Positions 44,112-55,739 of a DNA stretch of 64,000 nucleotides are shown in pieces. The position numbers and the translations under genes were made by a program. The stretch's first letter is position 1, and each line of letters begins with the position of its first letter. Under the pieces are notes generated by a model that was given only the letters and a program-made list of their open reading frames with translations, was not told the origin of the DNA and did not search any database. Origin of the DNA: Cercophora sp. LCS_1 (Eukaryota > Ascomycota > Sordariomycetes > Sordariales > Lasiosphaeriaceae); the NCBI GenBank assembly GCA_036250225.1, contig JAPZLL010000062.1, positions 99,009 through 163,008 on the forward strand. The letters are read 5' to 3'.

Positions 44112-47100
44112 CTACCCAAAAGTAGCTATGCTAATGTTATCTGATTCCAAGCCTTTTGTTTCCTCCAGAGTCGGCTCCTTATGTGTATCTTGGTGCGCCA
44201 AGTCAGCACTCGCTCGCTGTCCCGCTGCCCGCCTGGAGACTGGCGACGAAAGCTTCGATCTCGCTGAACCCCCGCCATACAGACTCAACGACCTGAGTGA
44301 CGTGCTGAGATCACTCAAGCTCAAGCTCGCCATGGAGACCCTATTTCCAACCGAGGCGGAACCCCTGACAAAATTTCGGAGTAGCTGGGCCGCGTCAACA
44401 TGGGCCCTCCTAAAGTTGGCCATGTCAAAGGAGCTGAGTGAACTCGCGAGCGTTGGCGAAAGCAGTTTTGCCTTTTTATCCTGGTCGACCGACTGCTCAC
44501 TGGCCGCGAGATGGCTGGCGGGACATGCAAGGGACGAGACGGACATGGAGCGTCGGGAATCATCCGGAGGAGTGCCCAGGCTAGGAAACTCCACTCCTAG
44601 CGTTTTCTCAACGCCCTGGATGATGGCCCTCTCTCGCCTCCGAGCCCCGGCTCTAGAAATGAGTGGTTCGGCTGGGGTGTTGAGTGAAACATAATGCCGC
44701 AGGAATCTCAACCCCAGGGTCTGCAAGTTCAGCTCTTCTAGGAGGGATTTGAATTGCCTGAGCAGCCAGGCCACCGAGGTGTGGGTTTCGGTACTGCGGG
44801 TGGCTTGCTGGTTTCCGGCGTCGGGCTCCTTGTTGAGCCTCTCGGTGGCTGCGCGCAAACGCGGGCTTTCCCAACCAGAGTCGTAAACCATGCAACAGAC
44901 AATCATAAGAATCTCGGTCGGATTCATGCCCATTCTACTCTGCAGCTCTGTAGCCCAGTGTGGTGAAATGTCGGGCCGTAATCGCTATCGCTGCCAAAGA
45001 TCGACGAAGAGGGTGCGCAGATCGTCGCCCATGTCCCGGGTCGATTCGTTGATGTGTCCTGTTCCGAACGATTCAGGGATGCGCAGCGGGTCAGCACCGT
45101 TGTTCCATACCACTTCGTCGACGTGTTCTATCCCGAGCCACGCCAGACGACGCAGCTGGTCCTGGCACCAGCGTAGACACCACCGCATGCACATGTTGAT
45201 GACCATAGTATATGTCCCAATCCCGCATATACCCGGGACAAGCCCAAGGAAGTTGATGTCAAACTTAAGATGGCTTTTAGACTTGGGCTGCCGCACGCTG
45301 ATCGCAGAAGTGGTGTTGAGGTCCAGCTCGTCTGTGTATAGGCGGATGAGGTTGCGGTAAAGTGCGAGGTCGAGAGATCGATCGACTGGAGAGAGATATT
45401 GGAACAAACGTAGCTCATCATCCCCGCCAGCATATGGCCTCGCAGCCTCGATGTTGGCTTTGGCGTCAGGAGAGTGCTGACAGGTTGGATTGCGACGGGG
45501 GGTGGAGGCCAAGAGCATGTGGAGGGTGAACCGGTGCATCGAAGAGGGGTCCCCAGCGTCTAGGGGGCTGTCCATCCGCCCCTTGATGATATTTTGCACA
45601 ATCAAAACGTGCTCGAAGCTGCTCGCTGTATGGGCGCACTGGACAACAAGGTCCGGCGTGGTGGCCCGCCTTCCCACCTGCCACTGTCGTCGCTTCAGAA
45701 CTGTGATGTAGAGCTGAAATGCCACATGGTGGTAACCCAGCGCGGCAAAGAAGTCGGCTGCACTCCTGATGTCGACCATGTCTTGATCCGAGAACGTGTC
45801 GACTGGTTGGTTGTGGTCAATCTTTCGGGGACCAGCTTCTTTCCGCAGGGGCGACTGGGAAGCGTCCTTGGAATGCATGTGCCGTGGTCGGGGCTGCCGA
45901 TTCCTGATTGCTCTAGTTCCCCTAACACCCTTTTGGGAGGGGTTAAAAGGCCTCGGGCGAGGTAAAAATTGCAGTGAGTAGGCCTCAAACAAGCCCCTCC
46001 CACAAGACCTCCCACCCTTTCGGGAGGGGAGCCCAAAACCAAAGGTCTCGGGCGAGGTGAAAATTGCGGTGAAGCTGCAGTGTGCTGCGGTAATTGCAAA
46101 GCTGCGGTGTGCTGCGGTGCAGACCTCCCACCCTTTGGGAGGGGATTCAAAGGCCTCGGGCGAGGTGAAAATTGCAGTGAATGCGCTGATTGCAGTGAAA
46201 AGCTGCTGCAGTGTGGCCCATGCGTTGCAGATGCCATCACACTTAGGATTGGATGAGCTCCTCCCACAAGACCTCCCACCTTTTTGGGAGGGAGGCCCAA
46301 CGAGGCGGTGCAGATGCCATCACACTTAGGATTGGATAAGCCCCTCCCACCGTTTTTCAAGACCTTGGGCGAGGTAAAAATTGCGCAGAGAGTGGATAAG
46401 CGGTGGAGGGGAGCGGTCAATGTCAATAGTAGTGCGGGCATGAATTATCTCCTTTGGAGCTAAGGTTGTAGCATTTATCATTCTGGTGCTGTTGGAGATT
46501 TGGCCTGCCCGAGGTAAAGTTTGCGGCACTTTCATGCAATAGTGGTTATATATTACACAGCACTTATATAATTAACACGAGAGTACATGTGCCCCGCCTG
46601 ACTTATACTTATTGGAGGTGGTTGGGACTGCTGAAAATTGAGGCCACGTACCCGCCAAAAGCAGCAGCCCAAACTGCGACACACGTTGTCTGCGTGGAAA
46701 GAATCTCGCTTGACGGGCTGTCAAACACGAACTGGCTACTCAGCTCGTGTCGTTTCCTCGGCGGTCTCATGGGTGCAGAATCGGTACTGGAAACTGAGAT
46801 ATTGTCGCCGTTGGCCACATCCCGGCTGCGCTTGAGCGTCTCCTGGACCGAAGGGTGAACAGAGTGAGTATGAGCTTGGAGAGCGTAGAGGGACGGGTGT
46901 AGTGACGTTGTAGATGCTGTTTTGTTGGCGCCCTGCTTCTTGACCCCCCACTTTCTGAGCTGATATACGTACTATGGTTCGCTGTGCGTGCGCCGGTTAG
47001 CTGAGCGGCCCTTTCGAGAAAAAAAACCACCGTGGGGGCTTCACTAACGTCACATGGAAATTATGTTTGGCCCCCATTTGGATCATCACTTCGCAGAGAT

Positions 47101-47323
47101 TCGACTCCTGATAGAGCTGGATTATCTCAGCCTTGTGTTCTTCCCAATTGTGCAAAGGGATACGGCAAGCCCGCCGAGCGGCCGGAGCATTGAAAAAATG
47201 AGATTCTTTGCCCATTTTCGTCATCTTGGCTGTATTCGAGGAAGGAACGTTGACGATGCCCGAGGTCACAGTGCAGACACACCTTGGATTTAAGCTATCA
47301 GGCCTATCAATCCAAGCAGCCAT
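44112..47323 (-). pseudogene. Clr5-domain protein gene with an in-frame TAG
   Basis: Clr5-domain proteins are common accessory fungal proteins, often in large families. Exon 1 (47323-about 47054) ends with the Clr5 core WEEHKAEIIQLYQESNLCEVMIQMGAKHNF. After a short intron, exon 2 (about 46971-46652) starts YQLRKWGVKKQGANK and ends at a GTACGT donor. A long intron of about 650 bp would hold a minisatellite. The last exon (from about 45.9 kb) has the usual body: DFFAALGYHHVAFQLYITVLKRRQW and PSSMHRFTLHMLLASTP. At 44987-44985 a TAG interrupts the frame, and the same frame continues for about 290 residues (HWATELQSRMGMNPTEILMIVCC). TAG probably replaced CAG or TGG. The first-intron edges and the last-exon start are uncertain. 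Without the stop it would be near full length. Confidence 0.6.
45925..46390. repeat. Minisatellite with hairpin-forming units
   Basis: Four CCTCGGGCGAGGT-type cores (near 45951, 46045, 46153 and 46361), each followed by AAAATTGC, alternate with CCTCCCACCCTTTTGGGAGG hairpins. A 28 bp piece beginning GCAGATGCCATCACACTTAG occurs twice (46228 and 46311). The units are 90-210 bp apart and imperfect. They produce the repetitive, Pro-rich minus-strand translation that is not a real protein. Confidence 0.75.
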
Positions 47324-47812
47324 GGTCCGTGCTTTTGAAACTGATTGAACGGCGACGCTAAGCCAAAACAGATGTTCCAAGAAGCCCAGAATGGGGCTGT
47401 CCGTTGTGAAACTCCTCCTTTGGCTAGCTTCGGGATGCCGTATTGATGCGCCGAGCCTCAACCAGACAACGCTGTGCTTCCGCACAAATCTTACCAGATG
47501 TTCTCAATTATTAGGTAAACGCCGGGGGTTTTCTACTGGTTCAGTTCATCCGGCGCGTGGTTCGCGGCCAAACAGCGGAAGGAGTCTAACTGCATTTGTA
47601 TATTCTCAAGACAAGAAGAGGAGCCATTTTATTTCTCAGCTTCGCTGTTGGCAGAAGAGACACCCTCCTAACCAACCGTCATTTGCCAGCCTCATGTTGC
47701 CGCCGTGGCGCCGTTCAGTCTGAGTGGCTGTCAATGGAACCCGCATCCGGATATCCGAGAACGTGAAGCAATGACAAGACGTCCGATATTTCCCCGCTCG
47801 ACAAAAGCATTT

Positions 47813-50136
47813 CTAGACCAAGGTCAAACATCGTCGTTCCCATGCTGACCAGTCCTCCGTGGCAGGGTTATTGAGTATAGCCATGCCGAACCTTTCAAAA
47901 GTACCACCGGCGCCTCCTTTGGCGGTTCGTCTGATAGCAAGACAGTATGACCCAGCACGATTTGTCGGCCGTACTTTAGTTTGCCTTTCCACCTCCGATG
48001 GGGCAGTGTCGGGAGAAGCGTTTGCGTGGACTAGAAGGAGTAGGTACCCTCTTTCCATGTATGCCTCCCAGTCAATCTCTGTCGAGTCGCTTGCGTCGGT
48101 TCCGGCGTTCATCGAAAGCATACCTCGTTTACCGTTTTCTTCGGTCCGATAGGAAAAGGCAAGTCCGTTCTCCTCCTCCATGTCGCTCAATAGGGGTTCG
48201 TCAAACCAGATTTGGCCGTCCTCAGTGGGGGGGCCCATTGTGAAGCGTGTCTTTTGGGAGCTCCGAATGAGCGGGATGGTCAATCCTTCAACAACTAAAC
48301 GTCCAGATTCAATTTGTCCGTACCAGTTGCTCTCAACAGCGTTCCCGCGCTCGTTTTTTGGTGTTATCTCGTGGCTCAGAATCTCTAGAGTCATGTGCGA
48401 TTCTGGGGCGTTTACATGAAGAGGCCAGTGCTTGTAGACAAAAGCTACGGCTTCATCAGTAACCGCCCAGGACCACGAAGGTGACCGCTTGATATCGACA
48501 TGTCGGCAAAACCGCCCAGCCCAGCTCATGTGCCAAAGTAACCCACGATGAATGTTCGCGGCCCAAATGCCGGCGAGATAGTCACCGAAAGTAGGGCTAA
48601 GTCGACGAGCTAGTCCTGAAAATGCGGGGAACTTGTCTGTTGGCAGAGATAGCTGGCGACGAGAGTACTCCTCCACCAGGTCATAGTACTCCACCAACAC
48701 CTGTTCATGATTCGACGTTTCGGAAACCCTTTCCAGCTTGGAATTGCATGAAGTGGAGAGCGCCAGCTCCTTCTGTAAAGAAACCGTGATATCCTGCATG
48801 CACTGAAAGGGACTAGGCTTCCGGGACTCGAAGCACAAGCCGTCGGATGCGAGAAATGATGTGAGACATTTCCAGTAAATCTGATGTTTGCCGTAAAACA
48901 GGATGCGCCTGGAGAGAACGGATTCCTGTAGGCACCATCCCCGTCGAGCTAGGGGCCCATCCAAGCAGAGCTGGGACAAGCTTTCCTCGTCAGGATCCTC
49001 CATCCAGATATCAACTTTGTCCTCAGAGTCGCTGCTCACTGGCAGAGAAGCAGATTTAGGCCACGGACGAGAATCGATGTTAGTGGTGAGGAGGCCAATA
49101 TCGCTTGAGCCGGCAGCAATAGCGGAGATTGTGAGCGCTGCATTTCCATAAACCCGGTCCATCTTTTGCGACTCGAGCTCCCAGTCCGTAACTGAATCTT
49201 GGATGATGCACAGACAGTCAATCCACAGATACCGGAAGCCAAGCTGACGAGTGACGATGATTGCGTCTCGGAAGTTGGCGGGAAGGATGTCCAATGTTAG
49301 TTCCTTCTGGAATGGGCCGATTGTTCTTGAGTTGAGAGTGACATCAACCCTCCCACCCCAGCAGTGACTGAGGGCCACGTATGCCCCTTTCGTCCCATGG
49401 GAATGGATTAACCGAGCGGCGTTGTCGTGAGACCCGGCGCCAACATCGATCACTCGAGTAGGCAAATCCGAGGGTTCATCGTGTCGACAGTTTAGATGAG
49501 TTGAGCAATCTTGGAGCCAACGACGAGCGATGTCGTGGTTGGCTTGGGACCCAAGGTTGTGATCAAGCTGGAAGCTCCCGACTTGTACGCCATCTATGCA
49601 TAGTTCCCTCTCTGCAGGCGATCAGATTCCCTCCTTTGTTAAAGCATTGGGGCCATAATACCTCGGGGGACACGGATCCTCAACCCGAAGGAAAGCAGCG
49701 TTTGGTCCCTGGAAGAGCTGCTCCTACGGCTGTTTGGAGTGGCATGCGCATCCCTAACAGAATCTTTGCCAATTCGAACTGAAAGTCCGTGGTGGACGTA
49801 CGGTTTTCGAGGTGTGTCCAAGCTGAAGTCCTCCAAGTGCCGAATGCCAACTGCGACTGGCGAGACATTCAGGCGTTTAGCTCGGGCGTAGATGGACGAG
49901 TCATTGTGACCGTCGAGCTCGCAAATCGTATGTTGTAAGAAGGGGAAGAACTCGTGCTTCTTCAGCTGTGTCCTCTTGGAGCATTCGATGATCAAGCGGC
50001 ACAGTTCGCATCCATCATCGGCTGACTGCTCCAGCGCGCTGAAAGATGGGTGGTGTCTATAATCATCTCCCTCATCGTCAAGTTCAATCAGGCGAGAAAT
50101 GGTGAGGCCGGCGCAGAATTCGCATCGTGGCGCCAT
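47813..50136 (-). CDS. HET-domain (heterokaryon incompatibility) protein
   Basis: HET-domain proteins trigger cell death when incompatible strains fuse; the domain is TIR-related. Exon 1 (50136-49662) and exon 2 (49611-47813) are split by a 50 bp intron (GTATTA...CTGCAG), giving about 757 residues in an unbroken frame. The N-terminus has a CxxC-type start (RCEFCAGLTI, CELCRLIIEC). After ANHDIARRWLQDCSTHLNC and LPTRVIDVG comes the HET domain at about residues 235-385: AYVALSHCWGG, ILPANFRDAIIVTRQLGFRYLWIDCLCIIQD, then MDRVYGNAALTISA. The C-terminal half ends near WSAWERRC and is typical of fungal HET proteins without extra sensor repeats. No premature stop is seen, unlike its two neighbours. 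Confidence 0.9.
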
Positions 50137-51118
50137 GATGGTTCACCAGTGCGGAGGGAAATTGAAATGTTGATCTGAGAGCTGTGCAAAAATGAGCCCG
50201 TCAAGGGTTGTGCTGGGTCAGACTCCGGACACTCCGTCCAACCCCGCAAGCATGCCAAGGCCACAGACGGAACGAACGACATTGGCTGGTTCTCAAAACC
50301 ACTTTGCAGGCGCGTGTCAAAGAGTCAAAGGAAGGAAGGAAGGGTGAGTGCTTGGGAAACGCCGAGTTTCCAAGACGATAGTACGCGCCTCTGCTTGCGA
50401 CATTGCATTAGCCTTTTCAGCTGAACTGCTTTTTTGCCTGCACACAAGAAATCTCTTCCGCATCGTTCTCTCCTCACAATGGAATTTCTCAGGGGCGACT
50501 TCACGGTGCTGTTCCTCGGGATCATCAATCGCAGCGCAAGGTGCCACGTTCAAGTGTGAAGCATGGCATCCGTCAAGGGACAATGGTACCTTCCTCGCGT
50601 CAAGCCGCCGGCATCCCCAACCCCCGACATTCCGGAGATTGACCCCCAGCATTCCACCAAATTGCAAACCGAAGCTTATTCCCAGCTCATCGACGCAACC
50701 AAGTAGCCGACAGCAGAGGCAAATGTCGTTTTTAATGGGCGTTTGACACGTCACAGAAGGCCACCCTCCAATACCTGATTTCAGGAGAAAGTTGAAAGGT
50801 ATAAGCGGCCACGTCAGCGATCAGAGCCCCTAGTGTGTTAGGAAGCCTAAACCCATGTAGCTGCTCTCCACCCCGACTCACACCAACAGCAACCGCTCAC
50901 CGGCCTGTCGCCATCGCCTCAGGGGAAACCAGGCTGGAGAAGCCCCCATTATCCCCTCCGGGTAACAACAAGAATGTGAAAGCAGGGGTGTCTTCTGCTA
51001 GTGAAAAAGTGCCACCCTATCTAGTGTCTCCCGCACGGCCGACCTGGCCAGCCCGTGGCGGAGGTCGTGAGCATCGTGCTGCATGCATGCTAATGCTATT
51101 CATCTACCAAAAGATGGG
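50137..51118. other. Intergenic region between HET and protease genes
   Basis: About 980 bp, holding the upstream region of the HET gene and the 3' flank of the protease pseudogene. Short overlapping frames occur on both strands, but none has a recognisable domain. No repeat is evident. Confidence 0.45.
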
Positions 51119-52590
51119 TTAGAGGAAAGAAACAGGTCCAACCTTGATCTCAATGTCCTCAATAATCCACTCCATCGGTGTGATATATGTGAGGTCAAGC
51201 CACGGGTAGTTACTTCCCGAGCCTGCATCAATGATCCCCCCAACCCGGCCATCCAGGTCAAAGACAGCAGACCCAGAGTCGCCGTTCAGGGAAAAGAAAA
51301 CGTGTCTCTCCAGCGGAACAATCACTCCATGTAGAACCCAGCCGTTAGTTCCAGCCACCCGCTCAACACTTTGGATCTCGTGACTGACACCCTATGTCAG
51401 GTTCGTCGATCTTCCATACTTTCCTACCACCCGTTGGTCCCCAGGCGTAAAGGTGCCTCCTAGTCGAAGTGACTCAGTGGGCTGCGTGAGGTTGGGATGG
51501 TATTTCTTCATGAGTTGCAGCTGCCCCAAGCTGACGTGAACTTGTACCGCGTTGCTAAGGCTGTCGCAGAGCCGCCCCTTGTCCAATGCTATCAAGGCAT
51601 AGTCCGGCAGCCAGGGGTTGCGGTAGCCCGCCCGTGTAGTAGGGACGCGGGGAGGGGAGAAGAGAATTTGGCCGATGCGGCGGGAGCTAAGTTCCTCCAG
51701 ATGGCTAAGATGGGTACCGAGTTTCCGGCAAGCTTCCGTGTCGTCTTGAGTTGCACATGCCGCTAGATCTTCCTTTTGCTGGTTGCATATCGCCTTGTAC
51801 ATTGTCTGCCCAGGCATAATGACATGCTGACCGCTGAGTGAGCTATGGTTGTCCTCCCCAACAACGTGGCGCGATGCCAGGGCACATTGAACACCACCGG
51901 CCAAGAGGTATAGGCCCAGGGTTCCCTCCTTGGTAGGTGTTCTCTCGGCGGCAATGGCCTGGCCGCCAAGCATAGCGCTTAGAGATGGTACCTTTCCCTC
52001 TTGCAACGGAATGGTCGAGACCGTCCGTTTGACGATAGACTCTCGAATCTCGCAGTGAATGTCTAGGCCGGCCTCCAAAAGCACCTTGCGGCAACGGCAC
52101 GCAATCTTATCGCCCTCCTGCCAGGATAGAGAGCCCGGCACAACACCAACCCAGAGGATGATTGGATCTGAGGTAGTTTGCTCCGTGCCAATTCTTATGA
52201 CGTCGATGGTTGTCCAGTCCACATTGCCAAGGCAGGCAATGATCTTGTCGGGATCGTACTTGTCGAGGATGTCTTGTACAACATCCAGCTTCCCGATAAT
52301 GCTGATGAACTTGCGAGCGACCCAGCCGTCGCTCCACTCTTGAGACCACGGAGTTGCGAAGTTGCTTCGGGCAACGAGTCGAGGCTTGCTCGGGAGGCCA
52401 AAGTAGTATTCGTTTTTTTCCTGCTCCGAGGGCTGTCACAATGAGCAAAAAGCCAAAAAGACGAAGACGAAGATAGAAAACATACCTCTGCCATGGTTGC
52501 AACCAGTTTTGCAGGGAGAGCCGGAAGGATTGGGAGAGGGGAGAGGATTGGAAGAGCCAGAAGCTCGGTGCAGGTTATTGTTTGGGCCAT
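51119..52590 (-). pseudogene. Trypsin-like serine protease gene with an in-frame TAG
   Basis: Exon 1 (52590 or 52494 to 52486) and exon 2 (from 52432) are joined in phase 0 by a 53 bp intron. The chain reads PSEQEKNEYYFGLPSKPRL, NFATPWSQEWSDGW and then a chymotrypsin-fold protease: CALASRHVV (His about 224), DYALIALDKG (Asp about 312), and NGDSGSAVFD (Ser about 421) with GRVGGIIDAG. A TAG at 51394-51392 falls in the conserved segment KYGRSTNLT-stop-GVSHEI, and the same frame continues to 51119. The stop precedes the catalytic serine, so the truncated product would be inactive. TAG from CAG is the simplest origin. The N-terminal 200 residues are a family-specific extension. An intron removing the stop would also remove GRSTNLT and would be only 36 bp. 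Confidence 0.7.
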
Positions 52591-52824
52591 CGTGGGTTGC
52601 TGGTGAAATGGAGGAATTATGTGGTGGGAGGGACACAGTTTATATGCTATCGCGCACGGTGTACTCACCCTGTGTGCACCGTGCACCGCACCCCACGAGG
52701 ACTGCAAGGGCCTGAAAAGCCCCTGCTGTGGCCACAAAATCCAATCTTTGGAAAAGGAGGATAGAGTCAGATTGGACAAGTGCAAAGCTCGACGCAAGGG
52801 CCCAATCCAATCAAAGTTGGCCAA

Positions 52825-54236
52825 ATAAGGCCTGAGCCGTTCATCTGATCGCTGAGCGTGACTTGGAAAATTTCGTAAGAGAATGCCTCTCAGTTCCGTG
52901 CACGAGCTTGTTTCATACGCCGGCGAGCGTCATCTTTGTCTTCTATGGCTCTAGGACAACATAGAGGCACAGAATAAGGATGTCCGTTTGGGTGGCGAAC
53001 AAGGCTGAGCGAGTAACACTAGGCTGCCACGCCCGACAAGAATGTCACAGGGTACCGGAGAGGTCCAGGACATAGGCTACCGTGATGCCGGCGGAGGCAA
53101 CGCTTTCCACCGGCTGCCCGGCGGCGGGCCCAGCGCACATACGTGAGACAGGGGTATTTCGAGCCCACCAGCAATGGACGGTGCCAACACCCGCAACGGC
53201 TCTACGATTTACCCTAAAGTTACCCTCAGCAATTTCCATGTTCGTGCGTGACTCTGAACCGCTCCTGATCTACCCGCTCGATCTGCAGGCCATTTCGAAC
53301 ACACAAATGAGGGACACAGGGGTAAGGGTGTTGCCGTCGTAGGCGCCGGACTGGGACCGCAGTTGGTTGAAGGACACTTTTGTGCCACGGTCGATACTGA
53401 GCACGTTCGGGCCCGAGTCGGAGACGGAACGGGAAGCCAGGAAGCGTGTGGTGAGGGAGAGAAGATGGCGGCTGTCCCCGACGACGCCCGACTACGTCTG
53501 TGGCGGTGTGCTCCTCGAGGAAGTCGTACACCCTGGCAAGGAAGTCTCCGTCCTTGGCCGGAACGAGCGGGACTTTCAGGCCTGCAGGAACAGCCAGTTC
53601 ACTACCCTAAAATCGACACCATGAATTTCCCTTTCCTTCTTTGGAACTGAGCGGTTGCCGCCTTGGCCTGAGCCAGACTGAGCCAGACTGGGCGAGGGGG
53701 TCACAGTTCTGGGCTGCCTCGGCTACAGTTGCCGCGGGTCTAAAATGGCGGTGGAGTTACGAGGACCCAGTTTTGGGACCTCTACCACTACCACCTAGCC
53801 GCGTTTTCCTTCACTCTAACTAAAGGAGAAGAAAACGCCTGTAATTTTAACACGTTAATAAGTCATGTATATTATATTTCGATTCCAAAGTGTTGCTCTC
53901 CACTTTTCCAGTGTCTATAAATCAGTTGCGCCCAAACTCGAGTCGTTCATTTTTCTAAACTTATCATTGTAGACACTTCTTTCACCAAGCACAATGATGT
54001 CTAGGAACGATTCCGTATTTATGTGATTAATGTTAAAGGGTTACCTCAAATTCCGGAAAGCGGGCAAGTTAACTCAAATTTGGGACCGCGGTTAGAGACT
54101 GCTAAAAGGCGACAGTGCCCTAATGGCCCTAATCCTGGACCACAGTCCCAAATTTTGGCTAGAATATACAAGTAAATTCCCTGGGATGGTACACAATACC
54201 CCAGCTCGGAATTTAGGATGGTACAGGATATACCAG
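52825..54236. other. Gene-free stretch with repeat fragments
   Basis: No gene is visible. It contains a 35 bp stretch similar to 44025-44060 (about 53218-53252) and the first copy of the 175 bp repeat (53600-53774). From about 53.8 kb onward it is AT-rich, degenerate DNA. Confidence 0.5.
53600..53774 (+). repeat. 175 bp direct repeat, copy 1
   Basis: It matches 63826-64000 with five differences in 175 bp; four are transitions and one is a transversion near the left edge. It starts CACTACCCTAAAATCGACAC and includes a duplicated GAGCCAGACT. The 10 bp to its left (GCCAGTTCAC, with overlap) match the complement of the left arm of the hairpin at 63795, so the element end is shared. The match runs to the window edge, so the true length is unknown. 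Confidence 0.9.
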
Positions 54237-55378
54237 TGTTACGGCCTGCTCCTAACACTACTGGGTAGGTCAGGTAAAGACAGAGCGTAGTAGCGGACAC
54301 AGGGTCCAATTGCTACAAGATGGACGGGGGCAAGGTGACTGAACAAAGGCTAGCACAACTCTCGAGCAGTACACTATCAAGCAGGACATGGATCCAGGGG
54401 TTCCAAACGGTTAGATCCCAAGTGCAGAGGTTGCGGCTTGAACAATGTATTGCTAGCGTGAAGAGCCAAAGGTCCTTCACTCCATCGTGGGCACGATGAT
54501 GGTATCTATACTACTGAAATGACAAGTAACTTGTACCTTGCTCTGCGTGCTCACTGTGATCTCCAGAGATCACAGAGAGCAGGGTGAGTAGCGTTGTCTT
54601 GGCTGCTCTGCGTGCTCACTCACATTCAGGGTGAGCAGAGTGAGCAGTCCGTGCCCCTTACTGTGTTCACAGGTGGCCTGCAGATCGTCACAACCAGCTG
54701 TCACACGCTGAACGCCCCCGACACCTAGAAGAGGCTTCTGTGTTACGGCCTGCTCTAGGGACACTGTAGTGGCCTGGTGAAGACAAATCGTAGTAGCGGA
54801 CAGAGTCTAATTGCTATAAGGTGACTGGGAGCAAGATGAGTGAACGAAGGCTAGCACAACCCTCAGGTGGTACACTATCAAGTAGGTCGCGGATCTAGAG
54901 GTCCTAGACGAATAGATCCCAAGTGTAGTGTGATACGGCTTAAACAATGTAAATTGCTAGCGTGAGGAACCTGTGACGACCTGCAGGTCGTGCTGCGACC
55001 GGCCCGGACCGACGTGTCCCCGTAGGAGCCACAGTACGGGGAACAGTGCGACACTGTGACACCGCACGGATTGATTACTGTGATCACCTCGAACCCCCAG
55101 TGATCAAAGTGATCAAGTGCTCACTGTGATCAGGGAGAGCAAGGTACAAGTTACTTGTCATTTCAGTAGTATAGATACCATCATCGTGACCACGATGGAG
55201 TGAAGGACCTCTGGTTCTTCACGCTAGCAATACATTGTTCAAGCCGCAACCTCTGCACTTGGGATCTAATCGTTTGGAACCTCTGGATCCACGTCCTGCT
55301 TGATATTGTACTGCCCGAGAGTTGTGCTAGCCTTTGTTCAGTCACCTTGCCCCAATCCATCTTGTAGCAATTGGACTC
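54237..55378. repeat. LTR-like repeats: two direct copies and one inverted copy
   Basis: Copy 1 (about 54237-54560, plus) starts TGTTACGGCCTGCTCC. Copy 2 (54741-about 54975, plus) starts TGTTACGGCCTGCTCT and shares the order CGTAGTAGCGGAC, AGGCTAGCACAAC, ATAGATCCCAAGTG, AACAATGTA. Copy 3 (about 55375-55133, minus) matches copy 1 at about 93%, so copies 1 and 3 form a 240-250 bp inverted repeat with copy 2 in the loop. The TG start and repeated orientation suggest solo LTRs of a nested retroelement; no internal gag or pol frame is visible. Copy 2 is the most diverged. Confidence 0.7.
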
Positions 55379-55739
55379 ACGATCTTAAACTCCTGGAACC
55401 CGGCTCTGAGATAAGATACCCTACTTGATTTTTTGGTCTTCGGCATCTGTGTATGTAGAATAGTTGTAGATACAGCCTTAGCTATACAGCATTAGGATTA
55501 TAATTTGTATCACGGACTGCGCATATACACCACCCGGTCCTCTGCCTTTCTAAAGAGTTCCCGAGTTAAGTATGCCAGATCATCCAGTGAAATTAAATAT
55601 GGCATCTCTAAAGCTTTCCACCCTGATTTTCGGGCTTGGTGCATTTGTGGCCCGAGGGATTTGCCACAACGACCTGACCTGGATCTTAGAAGGCCCGACG
55701 CTTCCCAAGGTTGTGTAAGTTTTCGCCCTTACAGATGCC

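Noticed and set aside
45695..46441. 248-codon minus-strand frame
   Set aside because: The translation is generated by the minisatellite (repeated SPRPRPLNP-type peptides) and overlaps the Clr5 gene in another frame.
51359..51428. A 36 bp intron that would remove the TAG in the protease
   Set aside because: It would be too short, would place the branch adenine only a few bases from the acceptor, and would delete the conserved GRSTNLT segment.
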